From contig BNUV01000124.1 in the NCBI GenBank assembly GCA_025997615.1, forward strand, positions 1 to 5,424: a DNA stretch of 5,424 nt, in the 5' to 3' direction. Of the stretch, positions 1-5,424 are shown piece by piece. The position numbers and the translations under genes are program-made. This DNA comes from Spirochaetia bacterium. GTDB taxonomy: Bacteria > Spirochaetota > Spirochaetia > Treponematales > Breznakiellaceae. Position 1 is the first letter of the stretch. The number at the start of each line of letters is the position of its first letter. The notes below the pieces were generated by a model. That model did no database searches. It was not told the origin of the DNA and saw only the letters and a list, made by a program, of their open reading frames with translations.

Positions 1-160
1 TAGACTTTTACGTTCAACCCAAACAGACCAGAAGCGAAGTACCAGACGAAAACAATTCAAGGCGGCGCTCAATCAAGATTTCCTTCATGACGTTTTATTT
101 GGCAAATGTTAAATGCTTTTGCCCTGTGGGTGACTCGGTTTTGCGGGCAGGTGGCTCCTT
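1..160. other. Upstream region with no convincing gene
   Basis: No supported gene is seen here. Two plus-strand frames are open from the left edge, one to a stop at 110-112 and one to a stop at 162-164. Their translations are short and hydrophilic and do not resemble the hydrophobic end of PstC, the gene often found before pstA. A weak inverted repeat (GGCAAA at 101-106, TTTGCC at 118-123) lacks a following T-run, so I do not call it a terminator. The stretch may be plain intergenic DNA or the last few codons of an upstream gene. Confidence 0.5.
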
Positions 161-199
161 TTAACCAAATCCTAACAATTCACTCACACGGCCTTAACA
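161..199 (+). promoter_or_regulatory. Pho box: four 11-bp-spaced direct repeats upstream of pstA
   Basis: Four hexamers lie at an exact 11-bp period: TTAACC (161-166), CTAACA (172-177), CTCACA (183-188) and TTAACA (194-199), each separated by 5 bp. The PhoP boxes of Bacillus subtilis are TTAACA-like repeats with this spacing, and the E. coli PhoB box is also built on an 11-bp unit. The position, about 50 bp before pstA in an operon that encodes its own PhoB-type regulator, makes autoregulation by phosphate starvation the likely role. The identity of the binding protein is inferred. Confidence 0.72.
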
Positions 200-208
200 T
201 AAACCGGC

Positions 209-214
209 TAGTTT
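209..214 (+). promoter_or_regulatory. Possible -10 element of the pstA promoter
   Basis: TAGTTT lies 9 bp after the last Pho-box repeat, about where the -10 hexamer sits in PhoB-activated promoters in which the Pho box takes the place of the -35. It matches the TATAAT consensus poorly, as is common for activator-dependent promoters. The call rests mainly on position. Transcription would begin near 221, giving a leader of roughly 25-30 nt before pstA. Confidence 0.3.
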
Positions 215-235
215 TCAATCATCAATACCCAGGGT

Positions 236-239
236 GGAG
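236..239 (+). promoter_or_regulatory. Ribosome binding site of pstA
   Basis: GGAG, within the purine-rich GGTGGAG, ends 8 nt before the ATG at 248. This supports that start over the out-of-frame ATG at 240 and over the unrelated frame beginning at 106. Confidence 0.75.
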
Positions 240-247
240 ATGGGCGT

Positions 248-1078
248 ATGAAAAAGCGGAAAATTCTGGACGGCCTGTTATACGCAGTTATGGCCCTGGC
301 CACGGCGGGAGTTATTGCCGTCTTAATCTATATTCTGATTTATATATTCAGATCTTCAGCAGGTTACCTCGGCCTGTCTTTTATTTTCAACGCCAAAAGC
401 GGCATATTTCCCATGATCGTTACCACCCTCTATGTGGTACTGGTGTCTGTTGCCGTGGCCCTGCCGGTGGGCATAGCAAGCGCCATCTTCCTGAACGAAT
501 ATTCCCTTAATTCCGGTTTGATACGGATACTCCGCCTTGCCATAGAAACCCTGGCGGGAATCCCCTCGATCATCTACGGCCTTTTCGGGCTGCTCATGTT
601 CTGCCGCTTTCTGCGCTTCGGACAGTCCATTATCGCCGGCTCTTTTACCTTGAGCATCATGATACTGCCGGTGATAATCCGTACGACCGAGGAATCCCTC
701 AAATCGATTCCCGACTCATTCAGGGAAGGCTCCCTTGCGCTGGGCGCCACCAAATTCCAGACCATTATCCACGTGGTGCTGCCTTCGGCGCTGCCCGGTA
801 TTGTTACCTCGGTGATCCTCGCCATAGGCCGGGTGGTAGGCGAATCCGCGCCGGTGCTGTTCACCGTGGGGCTTACCCGCAATATGCCCCGGACGATTTT
901 TGAATCCGGCAGAACTTTGACGATTCACCTCTATTACCTCACCAACGAGGCGGTCCGGCCCGAAGATTTCGGCATGGCCTTTGCCACCGCGGCGGTGCTG
1001 GTGATCCTGGTGGTGATTATCAATACGGCGACTAAAATTATTACCAATAACTTTAGAAAAAAATTGGGGGACCTCTAA
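248..1078 (+). CDS. pstA: Phosphate ABC transporter permease PstA
   Basis: This is one of the two integral membrane subunits of the PstSCAB high-affinity phosphate importer. With PstC it forms the channel across the inner membrane and couples to the PstB ATPase. The 276-residue protein is close to the family's usual length. A first membrane segment spans about residues 10-34, with further hydrophobic segments near 56-82, 105-120, 126-144, 184-208 and 245-262. The family signature [15 protein letters not shown] is at 100-114. The EAA loop that docks on the ATPase is at about 160-184, with the conserved Gly of GATKF and the LP of VVLPSALPG. The ATG at 248 has a good GGAG and gives a positively charged N-terminus before the first helix. 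The stop overlaps the pstB start by 1 nt (TAATG). It follows a Pho box directly, and no pstC is seen just upstream. Function is assigned from sequence signatures and neighbours. Confidence 0.95.
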   Translation: MKKRKILDGLLYAVMALATAGVIAVLIYILIYIFRSSAGYLGLSFIFNAKSGIFPMIVTTLYVVLVSVAVALPVGIASAIFLNEYSLNSGLIRILRLAIETLAGIPSIIYGLFGLLMFCRFLRFGQSIIAGSFTLSIMILPVIIRTTEESLKSIPDSFREGSLALGATKFQTIIHVVLPSALPGIVTSVILAIGRVVGESAPVLFTVGLTRNMPRTIFESGRTLTIHLYYLTNEAVRPEDFGMAFATAAVLVILVVIINTATKIITNNFRKKLGDL

Positions 1079-1833
1079 TGAGCAAAAATAAACTGGATGT
1101 CCGCAGCATGGATCTTTTTTATGGGGACTTTCAGGCTTTAAAAAATATCAACTTTGTTCTGGCAAAGCAGGATGTAACCGCCCTTATCGGCCCCTCGGGC
1201 TGCGGCAAATCCACGTTTATCCGATCCCTGAACCGCATGAACGATCTTATCCCTTCATGCCGCATAACCGGAGAGGCCCTGCTTGACGGCGAGGACATCT
1301 ACGGCGCCATGGACGTTACGGAACTGCGCAGCCGGGTAGGCATGGTGTTCCAGAAGCCCAACCCCTTTAACATGAGCGTCTTTGACAATGTGGCCTACGG
1401 GAAGAAAATGCAGGGGCTGCGGGATAAACGCCGCCTTGCCGAACTGGTTGAAACTGCGCTGCAAAAGGCCGCTCTTTGGGACGAGGTCAAAGACCGGCTC
1501 AAAAAACCCGCCAATGCCCTTTCCGGCGGCCAGCAGCAGCGGCTCTGCATTGCCCGGAGTATCGCCATGGAGCCGGAAATAATACTCATGGACGAGCCCA
1601 CCAGCGCCCTTGACCCCATCGCTACCGGCCGCATTGAGGAACTTATCGTGGAGCTGAAAAAAGAGTACAGTATTATTATTGTTACCCACGCCATGCATCA
1701 GGCCGCCAGGGTAAGCAACAGGACGGCGTTTTTTCTGTTAGGTGAACTTATTGAATATGGTGACACGAAGGAAATTTTCACCAACCCCACAGATAAAAGG
1801 ACTGAGGATTATATTTCAGGAAGGTTCGGATGA
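1078..1833 (+). CDS. pstB: Phosphate ABC transporter ATP-binding protein PstB
   Basis: This is the cytoplasmic ATPase of the Pst importer. Two copies hydrolyse ATP to drive phosphate through PstC-PstA. All ABC motifs are intact in the 251 residues: Walker [10 protein letters not shown] (38-46), Q-loop Q92 in VFQKPNPF, signature LSGGQQQRL (148-156), Walker B ILMDEP (169-174) with catalytic E173, D-loop SALD (176-179) and switch H204 in VTHAMHQA. The C-terminal [10 protein letters not shown] and [10 protein letters not shown] are typical of PstB rather than of other ABC ATPases. The start is translationally linked to pstA through TAATG, preceded by a G-run at 1066-1070. The 3' end overlaps phoU by 4 nt (ATGA). 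Nothing suggests damage. Besides transport, PstB is thought to work with PhoU in signalling phosphate status to PhoR. Confidence 0.97.
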   Translation: MSKNKLDVRSMDLFYGDFQALKNINFVLAKQDVTALIGPSGCGKSTFIRSLNRMNDLIPSCRITGEALLDGEDIYGAMDVTELRSRVGMVFQKPNPFNMSVFDNVAYGKKMQGLRDKRRLAELVETALQKAALWDEVKDRLKKPANALSGGQQQRLCIARSIAMEPEIILMDEPTSALDPIATGRIEELIVELKKEYSIIIVTHAMHQAARVSNRTAFFLLGELIEYGDTKEIFTNPTDKRTEDYISGRFG

Positions 1834-2489
1834 ACACACGGATAATGTTTTTGGAAGAGTTGAACCGGCTGCGGCATGATTTACTGGCTATGGCCGCCAG
1901 GGTTGAGGAAGATCTGGGAAAGGCCCTTTCGGCCCTGCGGGGCAACGATGCGGAAATGGCAAAGGAAGTGCGGGCCGGGGATGCGGTGGTAAACGCCATG
2001 CAGCTTAAAATAGAAGATGAGGCCGCCATGGTAATCGCCACCCAGCAGCCGGTGGCCAGGGATCTGCGTGAGCTTGTAACCATTTTCAAGTTGACCAGCA
2101 ATATAGAAAGGATAGGGGATCACGCGGTACATTTGGCCAAGGCGGCGATCAAACTTTCCGGGGAAGCAACTTTTCGCCCGCTGGAGCATATTGAGCGTAT
2201 GGCCGAAACCGGCCAGGAGATGCTGCGGGCCGCCATTTCCGCCTTTTTGGCGCAGGATGCCGAAGGGGCGCGAAAGGCGGCGGCATTGGACGAAAAAATC
2301 GACACGGAGCACAAGGCCCTGACCGAAGAAGTTTTGAGCCTGATGAAGGAACATCCCGAAATGGTAAAAAAGGCGGTGCGTATTCTCAACACCTCAGGTC
2401 ACCTTGAGCGGCTGGGGGATCACATCACCAATATCTGCGAGGCCATAATTTATATGACCGAGGGCAAACACGAGGAACTGAATCAATGA
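1830..2489 (+). CDS. phoU: Phosphate signalling regulator PhoU
   Basis: PhoU is a cytoplasmic, all-helical protein that relays the state of the Pst transporter to the PhoR kinase and keeps the Pho response off when phosphate is plentiful. The 219 residues fit the family, which has two repeated three-helix bundles. Each repeat shows its metal-binding motif: [11 protein letters not shown] starting at E93 and [10 protein letters not shown] starting at E193, both with the conserved E, D and H. The start at 1830 overlaps the pstB stop by 4 nt (ATGA), and AGGAAGG at 1819-1825 serves as its ribosome binding site. The end overlaps phoB in the same way, implying coupled synthesis of transporter, relay and regulator. 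The charged, hydrophilic composition has no membrane segment, as expected. Confidence 0.96.
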   Translation: MNTRIMFLEELNRLRHDLLAMAARVEEDLGKALSALRGNDAEMAKEVRAGDAVVNAMQLKIEDEAAMVIATQQPVARDLRELVTIFKLTSNIERIGDHAVHLAKAAIKLSGEATFRPLEHIERMAETGQEMLRAAISAFLAQDAEGARKAAALDEKIDTEHKALTEEVLSLMKEHPEMVKKAVRILNTSGHLERLGDHITNICEAIIYMTEGKHEELNQ

Positions 2490-3184
2490 GCTCAAAAGCG
2501 GTAATACTCATCATTGAGGATGATCCTGAAATTCAGGAGCTGCTTTCTTTTTCCATGTCCAGAGAGGGATGGAAACTTTTGCAGGCGAAAACCGGCGAAG
2601 AGGGACTGGAATTTTTGAAAAAGGAGCCGGTGAACTGTATACTGCTGGATATCATGCTGCCGGGCATGGACGGCCTCAAGACGCTTAAAAAAATAAAGGC
2701 AATCGAACAGTGCCGTTCTGTGCCGGTGATTATGACTACCGCCCGGGGAGAAGAGGCGGATATTATTACCGGTCTGGAATTGGGCGCCGATGATTATGTG
2801 GTAAAGCCCTACAGTCCCAAGGTGCTCATTGCCCGCATACGGGCGGGCTTAAGGCGGCAGGAAGAAGGCGGCGCTGGTGTTACAGCTTCACTCCGGCAGC
2901 AGGGGGCGCTCAGGCTTGACACCGAAAAACACGAGGCGTTTTGCAACGATACGCGGCTGGATCTTTACGCCACCGAATTTGCCCTGCTGCGGCATTTTCT
3001 TTCCCATCCCGACATCGTATTTTCGCGTAACCAGATCATCGCCGCCATTAAAGGGCCTGACTATCCGGTTACCGACCGTTCGGTGGATGTACAGATACTG
3101 GGTCTGCGGAAAAAATTGGGAGAAGCCGGCAACATGATTGAAACCATACGGGGCGTCGGCTACCGCTTAAAGGCGCCGGAATGA
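2486..3184 (+). CDS. phoB: Phosphate regulon response regulator, PhoB/PhoP type
   Basis: This is an OmpR-family DNA-binding response regulator that, when phosphorylated by PhoR, would activate phosphate-starvation genes. The receiver domain (about 5-122) has the acidic pocket E11, D12 and D13, phosphoacceptor D55 in ILLDIMLPG, the conserved T85 in MTTAR, and K107 in VVKPYSPK. A winged-helix effector domain (about 138-229) ends with the recognition segment near DRSVDVQILGLRKKLG and the wing ETIRGVGYRL. The length, 232 aa, is normal. GAGG at 2472-2475 precedes the ATG, which overlaps phoU by 4 nt. The last codons form an ATGA with a phoR start at 3181, so phoB and phoR originally overlapped. 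That phoR frame is now cut after 14 codons by the inserted cassette. The likely target site is the Pho box at 161-199. PhoP would be the equally suitable name in Gram-positive nomenclature. Confidence 0.93.
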   Translation: MSSKAVILIIEDDPEIQELLSFSMSREGWKLLQAKTGEEGLEFLKKEPVNCILLDIMLPGMDGLKTLKKIKAIEQCRSVPVIMTTARGEEADIITGLELGADDYVVKPYSPKVLIARIRAGLRRQEEGGAGVTASLRQQGALRLDTEKHEAFCNDTRLDLYATEFALLRHFLSHPDIVFSRNQIIAAIKGPDYPVTDRSVDVQILGLRKKLGEAGNMIETIRGVGYRLKAPE

Positions 3185-3222
3185 CTATATTCAAAAAAAG
3201 CCTGCTTACCCTGGGGCTTTCG
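3180..3222 (+). repeat. 43-bp direct repeat, left copy (phoR 5' end)
   Basis: This copy is identical base for base to 3881-3923. It covers one base before the phoR start codon plus exactly 14 codons (MTIFKKSLLTLGLS). The flanking bases differ on both sides (g against t before, t against g after), so 43 bp is the full extent. This is the ancestral position, because here the ATG overlaps the phoB stop. Confidence 0.97.
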
Positions 3223-3276
3223 TACTTCTCATCAATCAGACTTCCGCATCAAAGATATATTGAATACTTGCGTTAA
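3181..3276 (+). pseudogene. Truncated 5' fragment of phoR
   Basis: This frame starts at the ATGA overlap with phoB and encodes the first 14 residues of PhoR (MTIFKKSLLTLGLS). It then reads 17 codons into inserted DNA and stops at 3274-3276, giving a 31-residue peptide. It keeps the ancestral coupling to phoB, so the peptide is probably still translated. It has only the start of the first membrane helix and no kinase domain, so I regard it as a remnant. Its 3' part is antisense to the end of the toxin gene. Confidence 0.8.
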
Positions 3277-3583
3277 TAGTGGCGATATAGTTTTTCGGCA
3301 GCATTGACACCAATTCGGTTAGTCGTGATTTATCAATAGTGATGATTTGCGAAAAGTTAACAACCGATGTCCGCTCCAGACCGGAAACGGACTTTTCCAG
3401 CAGGATGTTGGCGGGCAACTGGGCAAGTTTCATATTGGAGGTGATAACGGCGCAGATAGTGGTTTGTATGGCGCTGCGGTTAAATGCGTCGTTTTGTATG
3501 ATAAGCACCGGGCGGCGCTTACCGGGTTCCGAACCGTAAGGGTCGGTAGGCAGATTGGCCCACCATACCTCACCTTTAACCAC
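3236..3583 (-). CDS. MazF/PemK-family mRNA interferase toxin
   Basis: This is a probable sequence-specific endoribonuclease that cleaves mRNA and stops growth when not bound by its antitoxin. The 115 residues carry the family hallmarks: GEVWWANL near the N-terminus (4-11), the GSEPGKRRPVLIIQND block (17-32) with the conserved R24, and the VITS segment with T48. R24 and T48 correspond to the catalytic Arg and Thr known from B. subtilis MazF. The later NFSQIITIDKSRL segment (about 76-88) is also typical. The start is a GTG at 3583-3581 that shares one base with the antitoxin stop (TAGTG), so translation is coupled and the toxin is made after its antitoxin. An ATG-only annotation would miss this start. 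The gene is convergent with phoB and its stop lies 13 bp from the left repeat. All motifs look intact, so I expect an active toxin. The cut site cannot be told from sequence. Confidence 0.92.
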   Translation of the reverse strand: MVKGEVWWANLPTDPYGSEPGKRRPVLIIQNDAFNRSAIQTTICAVITSNMKLAQLPANILLEKSVSGLERTSVVNFSQIITIDKSRLTELVSMLPKNYIATINASIQYIFDAEV

Positions 3584-3801
3584 TACCAGTCTTCCCCGGC
3601 AATCGCCTCGGCCTGTGCCAGTGCCAAACCAGGATCAAGGGATGAATCCTGGTTTGCGTAGACTTCATTCAGACGGGCCGTTACCATGTCGCTTTCGGAG
3701 ACCGTCTCCGGCGCAAACCGGATAAGGCTCATCGCCGCTAAATCCCGCAAGAGCCGAAAGACGGCAGTATCGACAATTTCAATAGTTACTGTTTGGCTCA
3801 T
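3583..3801 (-). CDS. Antitoxin partner of the MazF/PemK-type toxin
   Basis: This 72-residue protein lies directly upstream of the toxin and overlaps it by 1 nt. It is the presumed antitoxin, which binds and neutralises the toxin and may repress the pair's promoter. The N-terminus (MSQTVTIEIV) suggests a first beta strand, followed by a helical stretch (about 13-28) such as RLLRDLAAMSLIRF. The acidic C-terminal segment LNEVYANQDSSLDP...GEDW resembles short antitoxins often found next to PemK/MazF toxins. This is a recalled resemblance, not a search result. It is not a standard AbrB-fold MazE by eye. No clear Shine-Dalgarno precedes the ATG at 3801, so initiation may be weak or leaderless. It lacks membrane segments. 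The function rests mainly on its position and size. Confidence 0.83.
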   Translation of the reverse strand: MSQTVTIEIVDTAVFRLLRDLAAMSLIRFAPETVSESDMVTARLNEVYANQDSSLDPGLALAQAEAIAGEDW

Positions 3802-3802
3802 G

Positions 3803-3829
3803 GTTTTATTATCGTATGAAATATAAAAC
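3803..3829 (-). promoter_or_regulatory. Inverted repeat and putative promoter/operator of the toxin-antitoxin pair
   Basis: Perfect 7-bp arms GTTTTAT (3803-3809) and ATAAAAC (3823-3829) are 20 bp apart centre to centre, about two helical turns, and begin 2 bp before the antitoxin start codon. Such palindromes commonly bind the antitoxin or toxin-antitoxin complex for autorepression. On the minus strand GATAAT (within 3807-3812) is a possible -10 and TTGCAC (3832-3837) a poor -35, 18 bp apart. A start site there would leave almost no leader. The operator role is inferred. Confidence 0.42.
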
Positions 3830-3841
3830 TAGTGCAAGGGG

Positions 3842-3859
3842 CGGCTTTCTAAAAAGCCG
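3842..3859. other. Short hairpin before the regenerated phoR start
   Basis: CGGCTTT (3842-3848) and AAAGCCG (3853-3859) form a 7-bp stem with a 4-nt loop. No T-run follows on either strand, so it does not look like an intrinsic terminator. It lies just before the GGAG at 3865-3868 and could shape the phoR leader or protect a transcript end. Confidence 0.35.
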
Positions 3860-3864
3860 GAAAT

Positions 3865-3868
3865 GGAG
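3865..3868 (+). promoter_or_regulatory. Cassette-borne ribosome binding site for full-length phoR
   Basis: GGAG ends 13 nt before the ATG at 3882, longer than the usual 5-10 nt, so initiation may be reduced. It lies inside the insert and so replaces the coupling to phoB that the original start had. TATAAT at 3878-3883 overlaps the start codon, and I do not count it as a promoter. Confidence 0.45.
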
Positions 3869-3880
3869 TATAAGTAATAT

Positions 3881-3923
3881 AATGACTATATTCAAAAAAA
3901 GCCTGCTTACCCTGGGGCTTTCG
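3881..3923 (+). repeat. 43-bp direct repeat, right copy (phoR 5' end)
   Basis: This is the second copy, identical to 3180-3222. Here it continues straight into the rest of phoR, so the kinase keeps its native N-terminus. The spacing between copies is 701 bp. Confidence 0.97.
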
Positions 3924-5424
3924 GCATTGGGACTTTCGGCGGTACTGGTTATCCTGATACTGATCTTTATGAATTCACTGTACTACGAGATCAATATCCA
4001 GGGGCTGCATAATACCACCAGAACCGTTTTTTCCCTCATCGGAGAAAATCGCATAAGGGCATATTTTGCGGCTGACGCTGCAACACCCGGCACCGCAACA
4101 CCTGTCGGCGATTTCCTCCAAAACGGCGAATTAAGCGGCGCCTACCGCCTCACCCTGATAGATACTTCAGGCGATGTGCTTTGGGATTCCCAGGTTGCAG
4201 GAGATCTGGTCAACCATATTGACCGGGAGGAAGTCCGGGCCGCCCTTGCCGGCCGCGAGGGAAGCGCCCGGCGGGATTCTATCAGCACCGGAATGCGGCG
4301 GATATACTCGGCGCTGCCGGTTTACGGCGCAGACGGCGATGTAGCGGGCGTATTCAGGCTTTCCCTTACCGTGCCCGGCTTTTGGCAGCGCATTTCCCCG
4401 GCTGCTCCGCCATTCTTCCTCTTTGCCTTTCTTTTGGTCCTGGCGGCATTTGCCGCGATTTTTGTCTTTTCCCGTTCGCTTTCGGCTTCCCTGGGAAGGC
4501 TCGTGGGTATTGCCCATGCTGCCGCGGATAGGCCCCGGTTCAACGGCGAAGCCGGGGCGGATGAATTTCTCACCCTGGAAAAAGCCCTGCGGGGTATGGC
4601 TGCGGAACTTAACCGGCGGATTGAACAGGCCCGCGCCGAAGGCAGTCGTCTGGAGGCGATCCTCAACGGAATGTCCGAGGCGGTTTTCGCCACAGACGGA
4701 CAGCTCGTGCTGCACCTGGTAAATCCCCGGGCCCGGGAACTTTTTGATTTGGGCGCACGGGACATACGCGGTATTTCCCTCCTGGAGGCAACCCATTCCG
4801 CCGATCTTGAGGAGGCCGCGAAAACCGTGATCACCACCGGCCGTCCGCTGGAAATGGAACTGAAGCTCCACAGCGGCCAGGAACTGCGCTTTCAGGTTTT
4901 TGCCGCGCCCCTGTCAGCCGGCAGCGGCGTGGTACTGGTCCTGCAGGACATCACCCGGCTGGTAAGGCTTGAGCAGGTACGCAAGGACTTTGTAGCCAAT
5001 GTCTCCCATGAACTGCGCACCCCCATTCAACTGATAAAGGGTTTTTCAGAAAGCCTCCTGGACTCGTCTTTTGAAGACAAAGAACAGGTACTTCATTTTA
5101 TCGAAATAATACGCAAAAACGCCGGAACCATGGAGAACCTCACCAACGATCTTTTGGTTCTGGCGAGTCTTGAAAATGACGGCAGCAAAGCCCACGACAT
5201 GGAAGATCAGAGCCTTGCCCCGCTCTTTGCCGAAGCGGTCTCCTCGGTGGAAGTCCGGGCGAAAAAAAAGCAGACTGAAATAACCGTGAACTGCCCGGCG
5301 GATCTTACGGCCAGGGTCCACGGCACCTTCATTATTCAGGCTCTTATCAATTTATTGGACAATAGCATAAAATATTCACCCCCGGCCTCCCGGGTCTGGG
5401 CTTCCGCACGGGAGGAGAAGGGCG
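3882..5424 (+). CDS. phoR: Phosphate sensor histidine kinase PhoR (3' end outside window)
   Basis: This is a membrane-bound kinase that phosphorylates the PhoB-type regulator in phosphate starvation and is held off by PhoU/Pst when phosphate is abundant. It is open from the ATG to the right edge: 514 codons without a stop. In order, there is a first membrane helix (about 8-30), an extracytoplasmic domain of roughly 145 residues (32-176), a second helix (about 177-197) and a HAMP-like linker to about 250. Next come a PAS domain (about 257-360, beginning LEAILNGMSEAVFATD) and the dimerisation/phosphoacceptor helix with H376 in VANVSHELRTP. The start of the ATPase domain carries the N-box INLLDNSIKYS, with N494 as the Mg-ATP-binding Asn. 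The G-boxes lie beyond the window. The layout is like Gram-positive PhoR, not E. coli PhoR, which has almost no periplasmic loop. The gene is intact, but the insert separates it from phoB, with which it once overlapped. Confidence 0.93.
   Translation, partial: MTIFKKSLLTLGLSALGLSAVLVILILIFMNSLYYEINIQGLHNTTRTVFSLIGENRIRAYFAADAATPGTATPVGDFLQNGELSGAYRLTLIDTSGDVLWDSQVAGDLVNHIDREEVRAALAGREGSARRDSISTGMRRIYSALPVYGADGDVAGVFRLSLTVPGFWQRISPAAPPFFLFAFLLVLAAFAAIFVFSRSLSASLGRLVGIAHAAADRPRFNGEAGADEFLTLEKALRGMAAELNRRIEQARAEGSRLEAILNGMSEAVFATDGQLVLHLVNPRARELFDLGARDIRGISLLEATHSADLEEAAKTVITTGRPLEMELKLHSGQELRFQVFAAPLSAGSGVVLVLQDITRLVRLEQVRKDFVANVSHELRTPIQLIKGFSESLLDSSFEDKEQVLHFIEIIRKNAGTMENLTNDLLVLASLENDGSKAHDMEDQSLAPLFAEAVSSVEVRAKKKQTEITVNCPADLTARVHGTFIIQALINLLDNSIKYSPPASRVWASAREEKG

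Larger units (their letters stand above)
3223..3880. mobile_element. Inserted toxin-antitoxin cassette flanked by 43-bp direct repeats
   Basis: These 658 bp separate the two copies of the phoR 5' end and are almost filled by two minus-strand genes, a MazF/PemK-type toxin and its antitoxin. Only 13 bp lie between the left repeat and the toxin stop, and 79 bp between the antitoxin start and the right repeat. There is no transposase or integrase and no long terminal inverted repeat. The direct repeat behaves like a target duplication but is far longer than insertion sequences usually make. Integration by repair or template switching is possible. The mobile status is inferred from the flanking duplication and the interrupted operon. 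Confidence 0.7.

Noticed and set aside
2..112. Frame open from the left edge as the tail of pstC
   Set aside because: The 36 codons are basic and hydrophilic, unlike the hydrophobic end of a PstC permease, and the length is too short to support any other identity.
101..123. Inverted repeat GGCAAA/TTTGCC as a terminator of an upstream gene
   Set aside because: The stem is only 6 bp with an 11-nt loop and no T-run on either strand.
106..510. Open frame of 134 codons overlapping the start of pstA
   Set aside because: It crosses the Pho box and reads pstA in another frame into a Cys/Arg/Pro-rich product. It has no ribosome binding site, while pstA has every family signature.
3347..3661. Plus-strand open frame across the toxin and antitoxin genes
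   Set aside because: It is antisense to two well-supported overlapping genes and has no recognisable motif or ribosome binding site.
3223..3880. Terminal inverted repeats of the insert (TACTT at 3223-3227 against AAGTA at 3872-3876)
   Set aside because: The match is only 5 bp and not at the exact right end, which is easily chance. It does not support a transposon or MITE.
3914..3940. Short tandem similarity CTTTCGGC at the insertion point in phoR
   Set aside because: CTTTCG occurs twice 15 bp apart (3918-3923 and 3933-3938). It could have helped insertion, but it encodes repeated Leu-Ser residues of a membrane helix and is too short to carry weight.
4167..4871. Long minus-strand open frames within phoR (4167-4871 and 4322-4837)
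   Set aside because: They are antisense to the continuous phoR frame with its membrane, PAS and kinase motifs. Their products are low-complexity and rich in Arg, Ser and Gly, as expected of shadow frames in GC-rich coding DNA.

Overview
The window holds most of a high-affinity phosphate transport and phosphate-sensing operon, read left to right: pstA, pstB, phoU, a PhoB-type response regulator and a PhoR-type histidine kinase that runs off the right edge. A compact toxin-antitoxin cassette on the opposite strand interrupts the operon. The DNA is bacterial and moderately GC-rich, with tightly overlapping genes. The mix of PstA, PstB, PhoU and a PhoR with a large extracytoplasmic domain would fit a spirochaete such as a treponeme, or another non-enteric bacterium. 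I cannot fix the taxon from this sequence alone.

Layout. Positions 1-160 show no convincing gene. Positions 161-199 carry four TTAACA-like hexamers spaced exactly 11 bp apart, the layout of a PhoB/PhoP binding site (Pho box). They lie just before pstA, which has a good ribosome binding site. pstA, pstB, phoU and phoB follow with 1-4 bp stop/start overlaps (TAATG, ATGA, ATGA), so translation is probably coupled throughout. Neither pstS nor pstC is seen directly upstream of pstA.

phoB ends at an ATGA that is also the start of a phoR reading frame, but that frame keeps phoR sequence for only 14 codons. A 658-bp insert (3223-3880) follows. It carries, on the minus strand, an antitoxin of 72 aa (3583-3801) and a MazF/PemK-family toxin of 115 aa (3236-3583). 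After the insert, the first 43 bp around the phoR start are repeated perfectly (3180-3222 and 3881-3923) and full-length phoR continues. The kinase gene has therefore been separated from phoB while its start codon and 5' end were regenerated.

How the parts work together. PstA and PstB form the membrane channel and ATPase of the phosphate importer. PhoU links transporter status to PhoR, PhoR phosphorylates PhoB, and phospho-PhoB would bind the Pho box upstream of pstA. The toxin-antitoxin cassette is transcribed against this operon. Phosphate-starvation transcription would run antisense across it, and phoR expression now depends on read-through or on signals inside the cassette. The 43-bp repeats could allow precise loss of the cassette and restoration of the original phoB-phoR overlap. 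The main point of interest is this cassette sitting in the regulatory core of the Pho operon.
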